DNA from: Hemicentrotus pulcherrimus
Taxonomy: Eukaryota > Echinodermata > Echinoidea > Camarodonta > Strongylocentrotidae
Assembly: GCA_003118195.1 (NCBI GenBank)
Contig: BEXV01000011.1
Coordinates: 566,728 to 580,769 of the forward strand
DNA: 14,042 nucleotides
Reading direction: 5' to 3'
Shown here: in pieces, positions 1-8,192 of the stretch
Numbering within the stretch: the first letter of the stretch is position 1
Layout of the letters: each line of letters starts with the position of its first letter
Position numbers and translations under genes: made by a program
Notes under the pieces: generated by a model
Databases searched by the model: none
What the model was told of the DNA's origin: nothing
The model's input: the letters and a program-made list of their open reading frames with translations, nothing else

Positions 1-14
1 CCCCCCCCCCCCCC
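1..14. repeat. Poly-C homopolymer at window edge
   Basis: Fourteen consecutive C residues open the window. This could be a genomic C tract or an assembly or clone edge; nothing else marks it. Confidence 0.9.
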
Positions 15-1011
15 ACTCACAGAAGATCTTGATCCTGTGATGGCGCTGTATAACAAAGCGTCAAAAAACGTATTAATGACAAGTCCATAGTAAAGGATTC
101 TTGTTTCATGTTTATGTTTTCTTTTATTCATTTTTTTGTAGATGTATGTATGGTTCTTTTTTCATTTGTTTATTTCTTAGTCGTTGCTTCCCCCATTAAG
201 CACCATGTGATTTTTTGCGTAATAAGGTTATATCGGAGTAATAATTGTGCATAGCTATTCTGAAGCATATTCCCAGGATATAACATTGTCCTTGATACAC
301 TAAAGAGGTTGAGATTATTATGGTTTGAAAGTTTGAAAGCGATTTATTAAAAACTAATTTGCTTTTACTTGCGCGCTTATCCTATACTTCCTATACTTCG
401 TGCAAATAGGGACGATTATGACAAAAACAGCCGACCCAAGTGTGAATAAAAGAGGTTTTTAAAATCAAATAGACCTAGCGATATTCACCGGCCAGTCTTT
501 ATTTGCGTCATTTAAAAATCATAGTTTATGGACAAAAAGACAAGGTAGAGTAATGGAGTATAGAGAAGCATCATAACATCCATATACGTTTATAATGTTC
601 TTTCTTGAGTTATTTCAATCAATAATCACTATACTACGCAGACTTTTGGGGCGCGATTTTTCGAACGTAATATAAAGTAATATTTTGTGATTTAGTATTT
701 CATGTTTCAAAATAAACAATATAAATGTTCTTGCTTTCTTCGTGAACTTTTACAAAATTCGTAACATCATTGGCTCTATAGTACAAAATCGGCCTTTAGA
801 TTAGGGTATAAATAGGTTACATAGCTTGAATGCTGTTGGTATCTTATTCTAAAGTATGCCAGGGCCTAAACATATTTCATAAAAATTGATTTATAAGTTC
901 ATGTATCATTCTGTAATACCGGAGACAGAGAAATATAATGTGATCATACTGAAGTAGTTGAAATACGAACTCGCGCACGAGTGTATTTGACCAAATACAT
1001 GGCGCATACGC
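15..1011. other. AT-rich gene-free stretch
   Basis: About 1 kb of AT-rich sequence with short T and A runs. I see no open frame of useful length, no RNA gene and no clear repeat family here. Confidence 0.6.
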
Positions 1012-1073
1012 GGGGGGGGGGNTGTGTGTGTGTGTGTGTGTGTATGTGTTTTGAAGGCAAACCTCCCCCCCCC
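1012..1073. repeat. G tract, (TG)10 microsatellite and C tract
   Basis: A run of ten G (1012-1021) is followed by an ambiguous base N at 1022, then about ten TG dinucleotides (1023-1042), a short spacer and a run of nine C (1065-1073). The G and C tracts are complementary and bracket the TG repeat. The N suggests the base caller or assembler struggled here. Alternating TG is a classic Z-DNA-prone sequence. Apparent open frames crossing this block on the minus strand are low-complexity artefacts. Confidence 0.9.
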
Positions 1074-1218
1074 TCAATTTTTTTAAGACAAAAAAATCAT
1101 TGTGCTAATGGGTGACCGAAAAAGGGACCTTACCCATCCCCCGCCCCCAAGGAAACGAAATATCGATCGGCCAAATTTTCAAATTTTGGGACCCCCAACA
1201 ACAACAAAAATGTCCCCT

Positions 1219-1350
1219 TACCCATCGTAAGAATAAACCTATTACATCAAATTATTACAGACAGAAAGAAAAGGAAAATATTTCTTTTTGTAAATACCCA
1301 ACGTAAGAATAAATCTTTTTTTATCAAATTATAAAAGACAGAAAGAAGAA
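1219..1350. repeat. Imperfect tandem duplication, period 76-77 bp
   Basis: The block starting TACCCATCGTAAGAATAAA at 1219 recurs as TACCCAACGTAAGAATAAA at 1295. Both copies continue through an ATCAAATTAT segment to GACAGAAAGAA (1260-1270 and 1337-1347). The offset is 76 to 77 bp, so this is a two-copy local duplication with point changes. A further TTACCCATC occurs upstream at 1130, hinting at an older third partial copy. The open frame running through 1112-1306 is low in complexity and I do not call it a gene. Confidence 0.75.
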
Positions 1351-1787
1351 GAAAAGTAAAAGACAATTAAGAAATAATTTGTAATTGTAACTATCTAAGG
1401 ACGTTGTCATTGTACTCCGCCCTTCCCGTTTGCTCATGGAAGATACCACCTCCGGTATGGTTTACCCACAGAACTCTTAAATATTCTACAGTTCTGTGGG
1501 TTTACCTAGTTCTGAATTATGACACTGTTTATACATTACCAACTTTTTAGCGCGAATCATTGTTTTCCTATTGTTGAAAGTTCTTATTATGTTATTATAA
1601 TAAGAAACAAAGAGAAAAGGCGACCATGCCAATTTGGTTTTAAGAACTGCCCGTTTGAATCAATGCTTTCGTTCTGACGTTCGAAATTCATTTATTTCCA
1701 CCATTATGCAACTAAAGAGAGAAGCTTCAATAATGGCGCAAAATGTAGAAGTTTCATGTTGAAGAAGGTGACTTTTACTAGTGAGCC
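1351..1787. other. Gene-free stretch with one hairpin
   Basis: Apart from the inverted repeat at 1459-1506, and a small CTTATTA/TAATAAG inverted repeat near 1580-1605, I see nothing supportable here. Confidence 0.5.
1459..1506. repeat. Inverted repeat, 17-bp arms, hairpin-forming
   Basis: The left arm 1459-1475 (GGTTTACCCACAGAACT) pairs with the right arm 1490-1506 (AGTTCTGTGGGTTTACC). Fifteen of 17 positions pair, including an uninterrupted 12-bp stretch, around a 14-nt AT-rich loop. It could be a foldback remnant or a structured RNA segment. The sequence alone does not distinguish these. Confidence 0.8.
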
Positions 1788-1789
1788 AC

Positions 1790-1976
1790 CAATCGACTCT
1801 GACGAGAAATGTTTCATTCTCGGAGGGGAGGAGGTAATTGTCGTCTGTTTTGGTTCGTCCAGGCGGGCACAGTCAAATGCATTTTATTGATCAGCAGCTG
1901 ATCAGACAAACCACCAGAACAAATCCAGAAACACAACACTCTGCTTCAACCTTCAGATCAGCTATAGACACAGAAC
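1790..1976 (+). other. Candidate first exon and promoter patch ending in a perfect splice donor
   Basis: This patch is richer in G+C than its surroundings. It has CCAAT in CCACCAATCGA just before 1800, a GGAGGGGAGGAGG run near 1820-1835, and a frame open from a TAA near 1838 to a TGA at 1982-1984. Within that frame an ATG at 1877 opens about 35 codons (starting MHFIDQQLIRQ). The frame is interrupted by GTAAGT at 1977-1982, a perfect match to the U1 5' splice-site consensus. If used, the exon would end at 1976. I recognise no protein family in the translation, which is short and rich in Thr, Ser and Gln. It may instead be an untranslated first exon, or chance. Confidence 0.25.
1888..1904. promoter_or_regulatory. 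Perfect 17-bp palindrome with E-box
   Basis: TGATCAGCAGCTGATCA is a perfect 8+1+8 palindrome containing CAGCTG, an E-box of the type bound by bHLH factors. It lies in the candidate first-exon patch. Binding is inferred, not shown. Confidence 0.35.
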
Positions 1977-2200
1977 GTAAGTGACTCGGAAACGTTTTTT
2001 GTTGGTGGTGATTTAGGTATGTATCTGTATTTCTTTTATACGATTTTTAATGATGATGGACCCCATTGGAAATCATCTTTTGCGGTTAGAGTGTTCCATT
2101 CCACGTATAAAAAAAATAAATGAATACATTATTTTTTTTTTAAATCAATGCTATGAGAACAATATATATTTGCAGCAGGTTGTGACTGTATATTCTCTTA

Positions 2201-2221
2201 TCTCTCTCTCTCTCTCTCTCT
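2201..2221. repeat. (TC)10 microsatellite
   Basis: Ten uninterrupted TC dinucleotides. They give serine- and leucine-rich spurious open frames across the locus. Confidence 0.95.
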
Positions 2222-3690
2222 TTGTTACCATTAATTCGATAATGATTGTTTTTTATTCTCCAAATTCTCTATCATCCTGAGCATTCCATAGATCACTACC
2301 AAAATGCAAAGTTACTGACAAATATTATAATTCGAATTCCAAGGGTTTGCGGATGACAACTGTTATAATACAGGGTCTATTTTAGCACTCGTAATATTGT
2401 TTTTCTCTTGCCCACTCTTAGTACTCAAGCTTGTACATCATGGTCTGATTGAGTTAACAAATGCGAGTATTTTGGTATTCACCATAATCTTACAGACCGA
2501 GACTGAACTTCCTTTGTCAGAAAGATTTACACAAAAATAGATATTGACCAGTGACCAAAACTCATTGACCTCAATAACGCTAAACGAGAGGTATTGTTAA
2601 GTATCTTTGTCGTGTCGGGAGATACTGAACAAGGTTTATTTCTTCTCAAAATATATTCTTAATTCACGTCGGTGTTATGATCATGCCTTTTGAAGCTTTA
2701 CAGCAGAAAGCAGAAGTCTCGTGAGACTGTGTGCGATTTCACAATGTAGCAGTTTTTTTTTGAAAGGCCAACGCCAACTAACATGCTACATGTCGCATGA
2801 AATCTATTTCACACGACTTGATGAAAACCTAGTCTTTTTTCTTTGACACCGATCAAGGATTACTTTTTATCATACAACGCATTTCTGTTCAATATTCTAG
2901 AAGTGTGATATTCATTTACCAGAAGACTCCCGCAATACTGTCACAAATAATGAGGCTATAATATATCATGGTTATTGCATTTACCGCTATCATACATTGT
3001 GTATTACATCAAACTAATTGCGCTATACAACACTGTGGCGGGAATAGAGTTTTGTATTTTGCTTTTCATTTCAAAAGTAATGTCTGAGTTATGCATGGTA
3101 ATTATGGCAAAGGAATTGCTACGTCTTTCGTTCTACAATAGTATTCAGTGCTCTAAAATGATAGACGATACTCGAGAGCATATACCTTTGTGATTTAGAG
3201 GTCTGAAGAGCAGTCTATAGGAAACAGCTGAAGGCAGCAATAACGATATTAGAAGATATTTCAATACAATGCACACATAAAATATCTGCAGTCTTGAGCC
3301 CATAGACTGGTGTTTCGTTGTACTTTTATAATATGCAATACCTTTCATCTAACGTAAAAATGAATAATGTAAAGAGTTACATCTTTGTAAACTTGTGGAC
3401 ATTAATATGATATGGGCCTAACGTACAGATTTTGTTCACAAAATCCACCTTTCACTTTCCACTTAGGAAATTACTTCTAACCCACCGAGCTCGTGCTTAT
3501 AGATCGAGCTCTAGATGTTGAATCTAATCTGAATCTAATCAATAATCACAGTATCATACACTTTTTACAACGCATAAAACGACATATTTAATAAAATCGA
3601 CTGATTAGATTCTATATCGTCGTTTGATGATGCACACAATATTGGAGTCCAAAGTCGACGACGAACTGCTTGTGTTGTCCAGCTCTTCAA
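2222..3690. other. Gene-free AT-rich stretch
   Basis: No recognisable gene. Open frames here are about 70 codons or less and have no coding character. The only structure I note is the imperfect foldback at 2729-2814 and a small GAGCTCG/CGAGCTC inverted repeat near 3487-3513. Confidence 0.5.
2729..2814. repeat. Imperfect foldback (inverted repeat)
   Basis: The segment GTGTGCGATTTCACAATGTAGCA (2729-2751) is partly complementary to 2784-2814. The match consists of an exact 8-bp ATGTAGCA/TGCTACAT core, then further matching blocks (GATTTCA/TGAAATC and GTGTG/CACAC) separated by short indels. The loop is about 32 nt and holds a T9 run. It resembles an eroded MITE end pair but has no clear target-site duplication. 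Confidence 0.4.
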
Positions 3691-3691
3691 T

Positions 3692-3735
3692 GAGTTGTTT
3701 GTACTTTCACAATCATGAACAACTCGTGATTGTGA
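3692..3735. repeat. Two interlocking inverted repeats
   Basis: GAGTTGTT (3692-3699) pairs with AACAACTC (3718-3725). TCACAATCA (3707-3715) pairs with TGATTGTGA (3727-3735). The second pair's 5' arm sits in the loop of the first. The arms interleave in pseudoknot order, but only one base (3726) separates the two 3' arms, so the two stems are more likely alternatives than simultaneous. Confidence 0.6.
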
Positions 3736-4132
3736 TTTGATTCAATGTACAAAGGAAATAAAATTTGGTGAGGAAATTATATTCAGCACGATTAAGGTAA
3801 TGCTGATATATAGATCAAAAGGTGCAATATTTTTTAGGGAAAATGGTATATCTGATTTCTTGATTGTAACATGAAACAAAATTACGAAAAAGTATCAGGC
3901 CGTTTCTTATACCACTCAATATAATATTCCACCCTACAGTGACAAGTTTCCGCTAGTGGGTAGCTGAATGTAATACAAATGTTTAAAAGTGCATATTTTG
4001 TTTGGGAATTCGACTAGTTTGGTGTTCAAAGAGCCCAACCTAATTCTTCTTTGGGGGGATTTGCCAGGAAACGTTAAAAAGATAGAGGACTCCGAAGAGA
4101 GAAAAAGACATAGAAGTTGGGAAACAGGGAAA
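3736..4132. other. Gene-free stretch
   Basis: No recognisable coding or RNA feature. The 149-codon minus-strand frame covering 3934-4383 is extended by the GA/CT repeat and is hydrophobic low-complexity sequence. Confidence 0.5.
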
Positions 4133-4162
4133 GGAGAGAGAGAGAGTGAGAGAGAGAGGGGG
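4133..4162. repeat. Interrupted (GA)n microsatellite
   Basis: GA dinucleotides broken once by GTGA and ending in a short G run. It lies within a wider purine-rich segment from about 4070. Confidence 0.95.
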
Positions 4163-4420
4163 GTGAGACTATCATCTAGACATCCAGGGTATGTATACAG
4201 AAAGTAAAAAGGGAAACCCGAACAAAATGCTGAGAATAAATTATTGAAGAAAAAAATAATCAAAGAAATGAGAAAGTTTTTATTTGATGTTTTAGTGACG
4301 ATGAGGACTATAAGGCTGCCATGTATAAATGGAATTATGATTATTTTTTGTGAAAGATGTGTGAAGACTGAAGACATAACCAAAGTATGCGTGGAAAGGT
4401 ACTATCAGTGACTACAAGTA

Positions 4421-4434
4421 GAGAGAGAGAGAGA
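4421..4434. repeat. (GA)7 microsatellite
   Basis: Seven uninterrupted GA units, about 260 bp from the previous GA tract. Confidence 0.95.
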
Positions 4435-4530
4435 CATAGCGAACAAGAGACTGACAGATTTTTCTTGACCACGGCATACCCGATGGCTAATAAGATTGAC
4501 CTATATTGATCTTGCCCTTGATAGGAAAAT

Positions 4531-4566
4531 AAGGTCACCTAGGGTTAATCATATGACCTTTGATCT
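4531..4566. promoter_or_regulatory. Nuclear-receptor half-site cluster, DR1-like
   Basis: AAGGTCA lies at 4531-4537. On the opposite strand, positions 4554-4566 read AGATCAAAGGTCA, a direct repeat of AGRTCA with 1-bp spacing. This differs from the consensus DR1 (AGGTCAAAGGTCA) at one base. DR1 sites are bound by HNF4-type and RXR-containing receptors. TGACCTTTGACC-like words are also common in invertebrate repeats, so function is uncertain. Confidence 0.25.
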
Positions 4567-5004
4567 TGGATGCAATCTGTAAAATCTATCCCACAAATTG
4601 TCACCTTCGGGCACTTTCCGGTTTATTTTTTGTTTTCATTACCCTCAACATTTCTTTTATCGTGTCATGATAGCAAAAATATATTTTGAGAAAATGTGAC
4701 TCTTTTAGTCGAATTTTGGCAGATTTTAAAGTCAATAGTTAGTCCAGAAAGCACATGAATTCACTTGAATTCGTAACACATACTAAATCTTAGCTAAATT
4801 AGAGTTCAAGTGTAAGTACTTGTAAATTCCTCAAAGATGTTTTACTAAAGATTACAACTTTTTTTCATTCATGCTCACGCCAGACAGAGGTATGACACAA
4901 TAAATTCTTTAACTTGTCTGATTCTTTGTTTGGATTATTTTGATTTATGCATTTGCACGATCTGATCTAATGATCTTAATCTAACAGTGTCAATGATGTC
5001 GACA
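4567..5004. other. Gene-free AT-rich stretch
   Basis: Nothing supportable beyond an 8-bp inverted repeat CACTTGAA/TTCAAGTG with a loop of about 36 nt near 4761-4813. Confidence 0.5.
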
Positions 5005-5016
5005 AAAGATGGCGGA
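5005..5016 (+). promoter_or_regulatory. TISU/YY1-like element around ATG 5009
   Basis: AAAGATGGCGGA matches the TISU consensus SAASATGGCGGC at 10 of 12 positions. TISU is a combined initiation and promoter element of TATA-less metazoan genes with very short 5' UTRs. The minus strand reads CCGCCATCTT, a full YY1 core. The ATG has a strong Kozak context (A at -3, G at +4). No transcript evidence is available from sequence alone. Confidence 0.3.
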
Positions 5017-5158
5017 TATATTTCCACTCAACACTACCAATTTTATATATCTAGTGTTGCATCGAAAATATAGTTTCATCGGTAGGCCTTGTACCGGTAA
5101 TATCAGCGAGAGCAATTCTTGTATCACACGAAAACAGAGTACCGGTAACTCTACTTGA
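5009..5158 (+). CDS. Candidate small ORF or first coding exon, 49 codons
   Basis: The frame opens at the TISU-like ATG and runs 49 codons to a TGA at 5156-5158, with an in-frame stop closely upstream of the ATG. The product begins MADIFPLNTT and is Asn/Ser/Thr-rich in its second half. It has no signal peptide, membrane segment or motif I recognise. The word TACCGGTAA occurs twice inside it (near 5092 and 5139), each giving a weak GTAAT/GTAAC donor, so a spliced first exon is an alternative reading. The start context is the only argument for coding; the length is within chance expectation. Confidence 0.15.
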   Translation: MADIFPLNTTNFIYLVLHRKYSFIGRPCTGNISESNSCITRKQSTGNST

Positions 5159-5195
5159 GGCAACTCACGGCAGGAAGGAAAATACACGTTAGCAG

Positions 5196-5272
5196 CCCCC
5201 GCCCCCACCCCCACCCCACCCCTTCTCTCTCTCTCTCACTCTTTCCCTTCACTCACTCTTTCCCTTTCGCAA
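5196..5272. repeat. C-rich, CT-rich and duplicated CACTCTTTCCCTT tract
   Basis: A C-rich purine-poor run (about 5196-5222) passes into (CT)n (about 5223-5236), then CACTCTTTCCCTT twice in near tandem. Low-complexity pyrimidine tract; no gene. Confidence 0.85.
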
Positions 5273-5408
5273 AAGGACGTTATTTCATAATGTGATATAT
5301 GCTATACAAGAAGGGAATATTTTTATTATTATTACAGTCATAGCTATATCAAAATATAAATTTCAATTGATTCTATAGCCTCGGTAGATTAACAGCAAAG
5401 TGGAATAG

Positions 5409-5473
5409 GCTTAACCCCGTACTATAGGTGGGGCTAATACCCCCTTAACCCCACCTATAGTACGGGGCTAAGC
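5409..5473. repeat. Near-perfect 29-bp hairpin built of two modules with inverted cores
   Basis: Arm 5409-5437 pairs with arm 5445-5473 around a 7-nt loop (TACCCCC). Of 29 positions 27 are Watson-Crick; the two exceptions are A5414/C5468 and C5434/A5448. Each arm has the same frame on the plus strand: TTAACCCC, an 11-bp core, then GGGGCTAA. Only the core is flipped: GTACTATAGGT at 5419-5429 and its exact reverse complement at 5453-5463. The total of 65 nt resembles a pre-miRNA in size, but it could equally be a tiny foldback transposon with TTAA-like ends. I know no named family with this sequence. Confidence 0.9.
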
Positions 5474-5857
5474 AAAATATTGCCAGTGTGAAAACAGTAT
5501 CAACTCCCCTTTCTCACTCTCATTATAACCAATTCAATGATATCAACGTCGACCCCGTTTTTTTTCCTCACCTACAAGAGATTCTCGCAGTCTTATCCGA
5601 TGGGGGTGTGGCACTTCTTAAATGGGCGTGGCATCTTCATTGCATGCCCATAAGTTTAGTGCCTCGGAAACCAGTGCACTCTGATTGTCATCACATTGTC
5701 CTTCAACAAACCAAACGAATAAAACAGTCTGGCAATAAATATATTTGAAACCGATTGGATGTCAGTTTGGCTTGTTTTAATTGAACATATTATATTTCAT
5801 GATTTTATGATATTAGAAATAAAACTGTGATTCCATAATACGTGATTTACCGCTATG
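5474..5857. other. Gene-free stretch with two GC-box/CACCC-type motifs
   Basis: GGGTGTGGC (5604-5612) and GGGCGTGGC (5624-5632) lie 20 bp apart in the same orientation. Both are close to KLF/Sp-type binding words. An 86-codon open frame covers 5488-5748 but shows no family resemblance and I do not call it. Confidence 0.3.
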
Positions 5858-6013
5858 GGCCCCGTTGCACAAAACTTACAATTGACGGTAACTTTGCCAT
5901 CGATGGCAACTACCATGGAAACCTTGATTTTGATTGGGTGTTGAGCCCTGTTTCCATATAGTTGCCATTGATGGCAAAGTTACCGTCAATGGTAAGTTTT
6001 ATGCAACAGGGCC
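5858..6013. mobile_element. 156-bp palindromic MITE with 3-bp target-site duplication
   Basis: The ends read GGCCCCGTTGCAC and, reverse-complemented, GGCCCTGTTGCAT. The complementarity extends inward for about 65 bp per arm with only a handful of mismatches, leaving a spacer of about 25 bp, so the whole element folds into a long hairpin. Direct ATG triplets flank it (5855-5857 and 6014-6016). Each arm also contains its own smaller palindrome: TTGCCATCGATGGCAA at 5894-5909 (perfect) and TTGCCATTGATGGCAA at 5962-5977 (one change). It encodes no protein, so it must be non-autonomous. A 3-bp duplication is known for Harbinger and CACTA superfamilies, but I cannot assign it. Confidence 0.9.
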
Positions 6014-6130
6014 ATGGTGTTTAACTGGTGTTTTCAAAACAGTGCTTATCTTGTAGAAATCGACCTCGGTTTCTCATATACCCTAAAGTTCTGGCTTAAA
6101 ATTTTCATTAAATTTTGTTTTGAAAGTAAT

Positions 6131-6156
6131 CCCCCCCCACAACAACAACAACAAAA
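6131..6156. repeat. C8 and (AAC)n low-complexity tract
   Basis: Eight C residues followed by about five ACA/AAC units. Simple repeat. Confidence 0.9.
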
Positions 6157-6276
6157 TGAATTTTATAGATTTTCCTCTCTTTTAAGACGGTATCAATAGA
6201 ACCATAGACAGAACATCACCTGTCAGTAGTAATTGGTGCGAAAGACCTGGAAGGATGTACAGAGTTCAAGAGGGAT

Positions 6277-6302
6277 GAACTTTAATAGCGAACTTTAATA
6301 AC
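6277..6302. repeat. Two tandem 13-bp units (GAACTTTAATARC)
   Basis: GAACTTTAATAGC is followed directly by GAACTTTAATAAC. Short tandem duplication close to the 3' end of the LINE. Confidence 0.85.
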
Positions 6303-6379
6303 TTTTCGATCCAGAACATCGGAATGTTTCCTCTGGGACTCGTTTGAGTCATGCCTAGGAGAATACTGAAAATGTCATA

Positions 6380-8192
6380 TCTTCTTCTTCTTCCAGTATG
6401 GTACAGTCCGCCGTTGGCGTATTATCGTACCTTGTGCTTGTCAAGTTCCGAGTGTACAGTGCAAGTAAAAAGGCTCTACAAGAATTCTATGTGCAGCTAA
6501 AAAAACAGTCTGAACCTCAACGGAGCTTAATGTCTTGCACCTTCTTCTTGAAAAGTTCCAAAGAGGTGCAATCGACGACAGCAGATGGTAAGGAGTTCCA
6601 CAGTCGGATAGTATCTGGGTAGAATGTGGTTTGGAATAGCACAGTTCGGGCAAAGGGGACATGGAACTTCTGTGGATTTCCACGGGTGCTGGGACCAACA
6701 ACTGGTATGAAGTAGGTGACTGGAAGATCAACCAGGCCATGGAGTATGCTGTAAACCATGCCTACTTTATGCTGAGTCCTTCTTTCCTGCAGACTTGCCC
6801 ATTTAAGTTGATTCAGCATGGCTGAGACACTGCTTGTGCGCCGATGGCCCCCAGGACGAAGCGTGCACAACGGCTTTGCCCCATTTCCACCTTTCTGATG
6901 TTCTCCTGGGTGGACGGGTCCCACACTATTGCAGCATACTCCATCACAGGGCGTACTGACGTCTTGCACAGCAACTCCTTGGTCTTTTGTGGGCAGGCCC
7001 CCATGTTTCTTTGCAGAAAGCACCGTACAGAGTTGGCTTTTTTGGTGGTGACGTTTACATGGTGATTCCATTTCAGGTTGCTCTGGATGTGGACTCCCAA
7101 GTACTTTGCAGTTTCTGTTACATGTAGCTGCTCTCCATGGATGAAGTAAGGAAAGGAGGCTTTGGATGTCTGCCGTTTACTAGAGACATGCATAACCTGG
7201 CATTTTTGAGGGTGGAATTGCATTAGCCAGTCTGCTTCCCATTCTTGGAGCGCATCTAAGTCCTTCTGCAGGCATTCTGCATCATCTGCACTTGACACCT
7301 TCCTGTACAATAAGCAGTCATCTGCAAACAATTTCACTGTAGACTTGGCTGATATGCAGTCAGGAAGATCATTGATGAACAGCAGGAAGAGAAGAGGCCC
7401 GACTACACTACCTTGGGGAACGCCCGACAGGACAGGAGAGGTTTGAGAAAAGCATCCATCAAGCAATACCCTCTGTGAGCGTCTTGTAAGAAATTCCTCA
7501 ATACAGCTATGGGTGCTACCTCGGATTCCATAGTAGTGGATCTTATGGAGGAGTCTTCCATGTGGAACCTGATCAAAAGCCTTTGATAGGTCCAACAGGA
7601 TTACATCTATCTGGTCTCTCGAGTAATTTCCACTGGAAAGATCTTGGATAGTGAGGAGAAGTTGGGATGTGCAAGACCGTCTCTTCCGGAATCCATGTTG
7701 AGCATCCGACAGGATGTGAAAGTCATCAAGGGGCTCAAGGATACTGCTGCATACGATGTGTTCCAGCGTCTTGCAGATAATAGATGTCAGTGAAACTGGC
7801 CTGTAATTGACTGCTTGGCACCGCTCTCCCTTCTTAAAGATGGGAACTACGTCTGCCTTCTTCCAGTCCTCTGGAACATCTCCTTGATTCAGTGAAGCTT
7901 GAAAAAGCATAGTCAACACTGGAGTTATTTCCAATGACAGCGTCTTCAGTAGTTGGGCAGGCAGTTTGTCTGGTCTAGTAGCTTTATGTACTTGGAGAGA
8001 AGAAAGCAGTTTGTAGACACCAGCTGGTGAGATGTGAATTTCAGCCATGTCTGGAAATGGACTTGGTCCTTTATCCTTCATGGTTGACATGTCCTCATTC
8101 CTGTTAAACACTGATGCAAACTGGTGATTCAGCATGTTGGCCTACTCCTTGCTGCCTGAATGTGTAATCCCATTGGTGTCTTTTATAACTCT
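6380..8192 (-). mobile_element. 5'-truncated CR1-like (Jockey-superfamily) LINE
   Basis: On the minus strand the element runs from about 8192, where recognisable polymerase sequence begins, to a 3' end near 6380. There is no endonuclease domain and no ORF1, so the copy is 5'-truncated, as is usual for target-primed insertion. After the polymerase stop (6517-6519) about 135 bp of 3' UTR leads to a short GAA-repeat tail (CTT units at 6380-6393 on the plus strand). Short tandem 3' tails in place of poly-A are typical of CR1/L2-type LINEs. I could not find a convincing target-site duplication, which also fits CR1. The element is visibly less AT-rich than its flanks. The exact 5' boundary is uncertain. 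Confidence 0.9.
6517..8190 (-). pseudogene. LINE reverse transcriptase, broken by one stop and one frameshift
   Basis: This is the C-terminal polymerase part of a LINE ORF2; the family protein is an endonuclease plus reverse transcriptase that copies its own RNA at a nicked target. Homology starts near 8190 (VIKDTNG, then KE). It meets an in-frame TAG at 8142-8144 and continues from ATG 8135 for 440 codons to 6813. In that numbering I see VPEDWKKADVVPIFKKG (87-103), NYRPVSL (110-116), QHGFRKRRSC (146-155), motif A LDLSKAFD with D182, motif B SGVPQGSVVGP (237-247), motif C FADD (D272, D273) and YLGVHI (345-350). The catalytic aspartates are all present. After residue 429 the frame fails; homology (RRTSSVSAML through TIRLWNSLP) continues in another frame from about 6849 to the stop at 6517. 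A one-base loss in the C5 run at 6848-6852 would account for this. In KATRPD the usual Gly of KATGPD is replaced by Arg. Confidence 0.92.

Noticed and set aside
3934..4383. 149-codon minus-strand open frame
   Set aside because: It is carried through the GA/CT microsatellite, is hydrophobic and Leu/Ser-repeat-rich, and matches nothing I recognise.
6844..7065. Plus-strand open frames across the LINE
   Set aside because: Antisense shadows of the reverse transcriptase frame.
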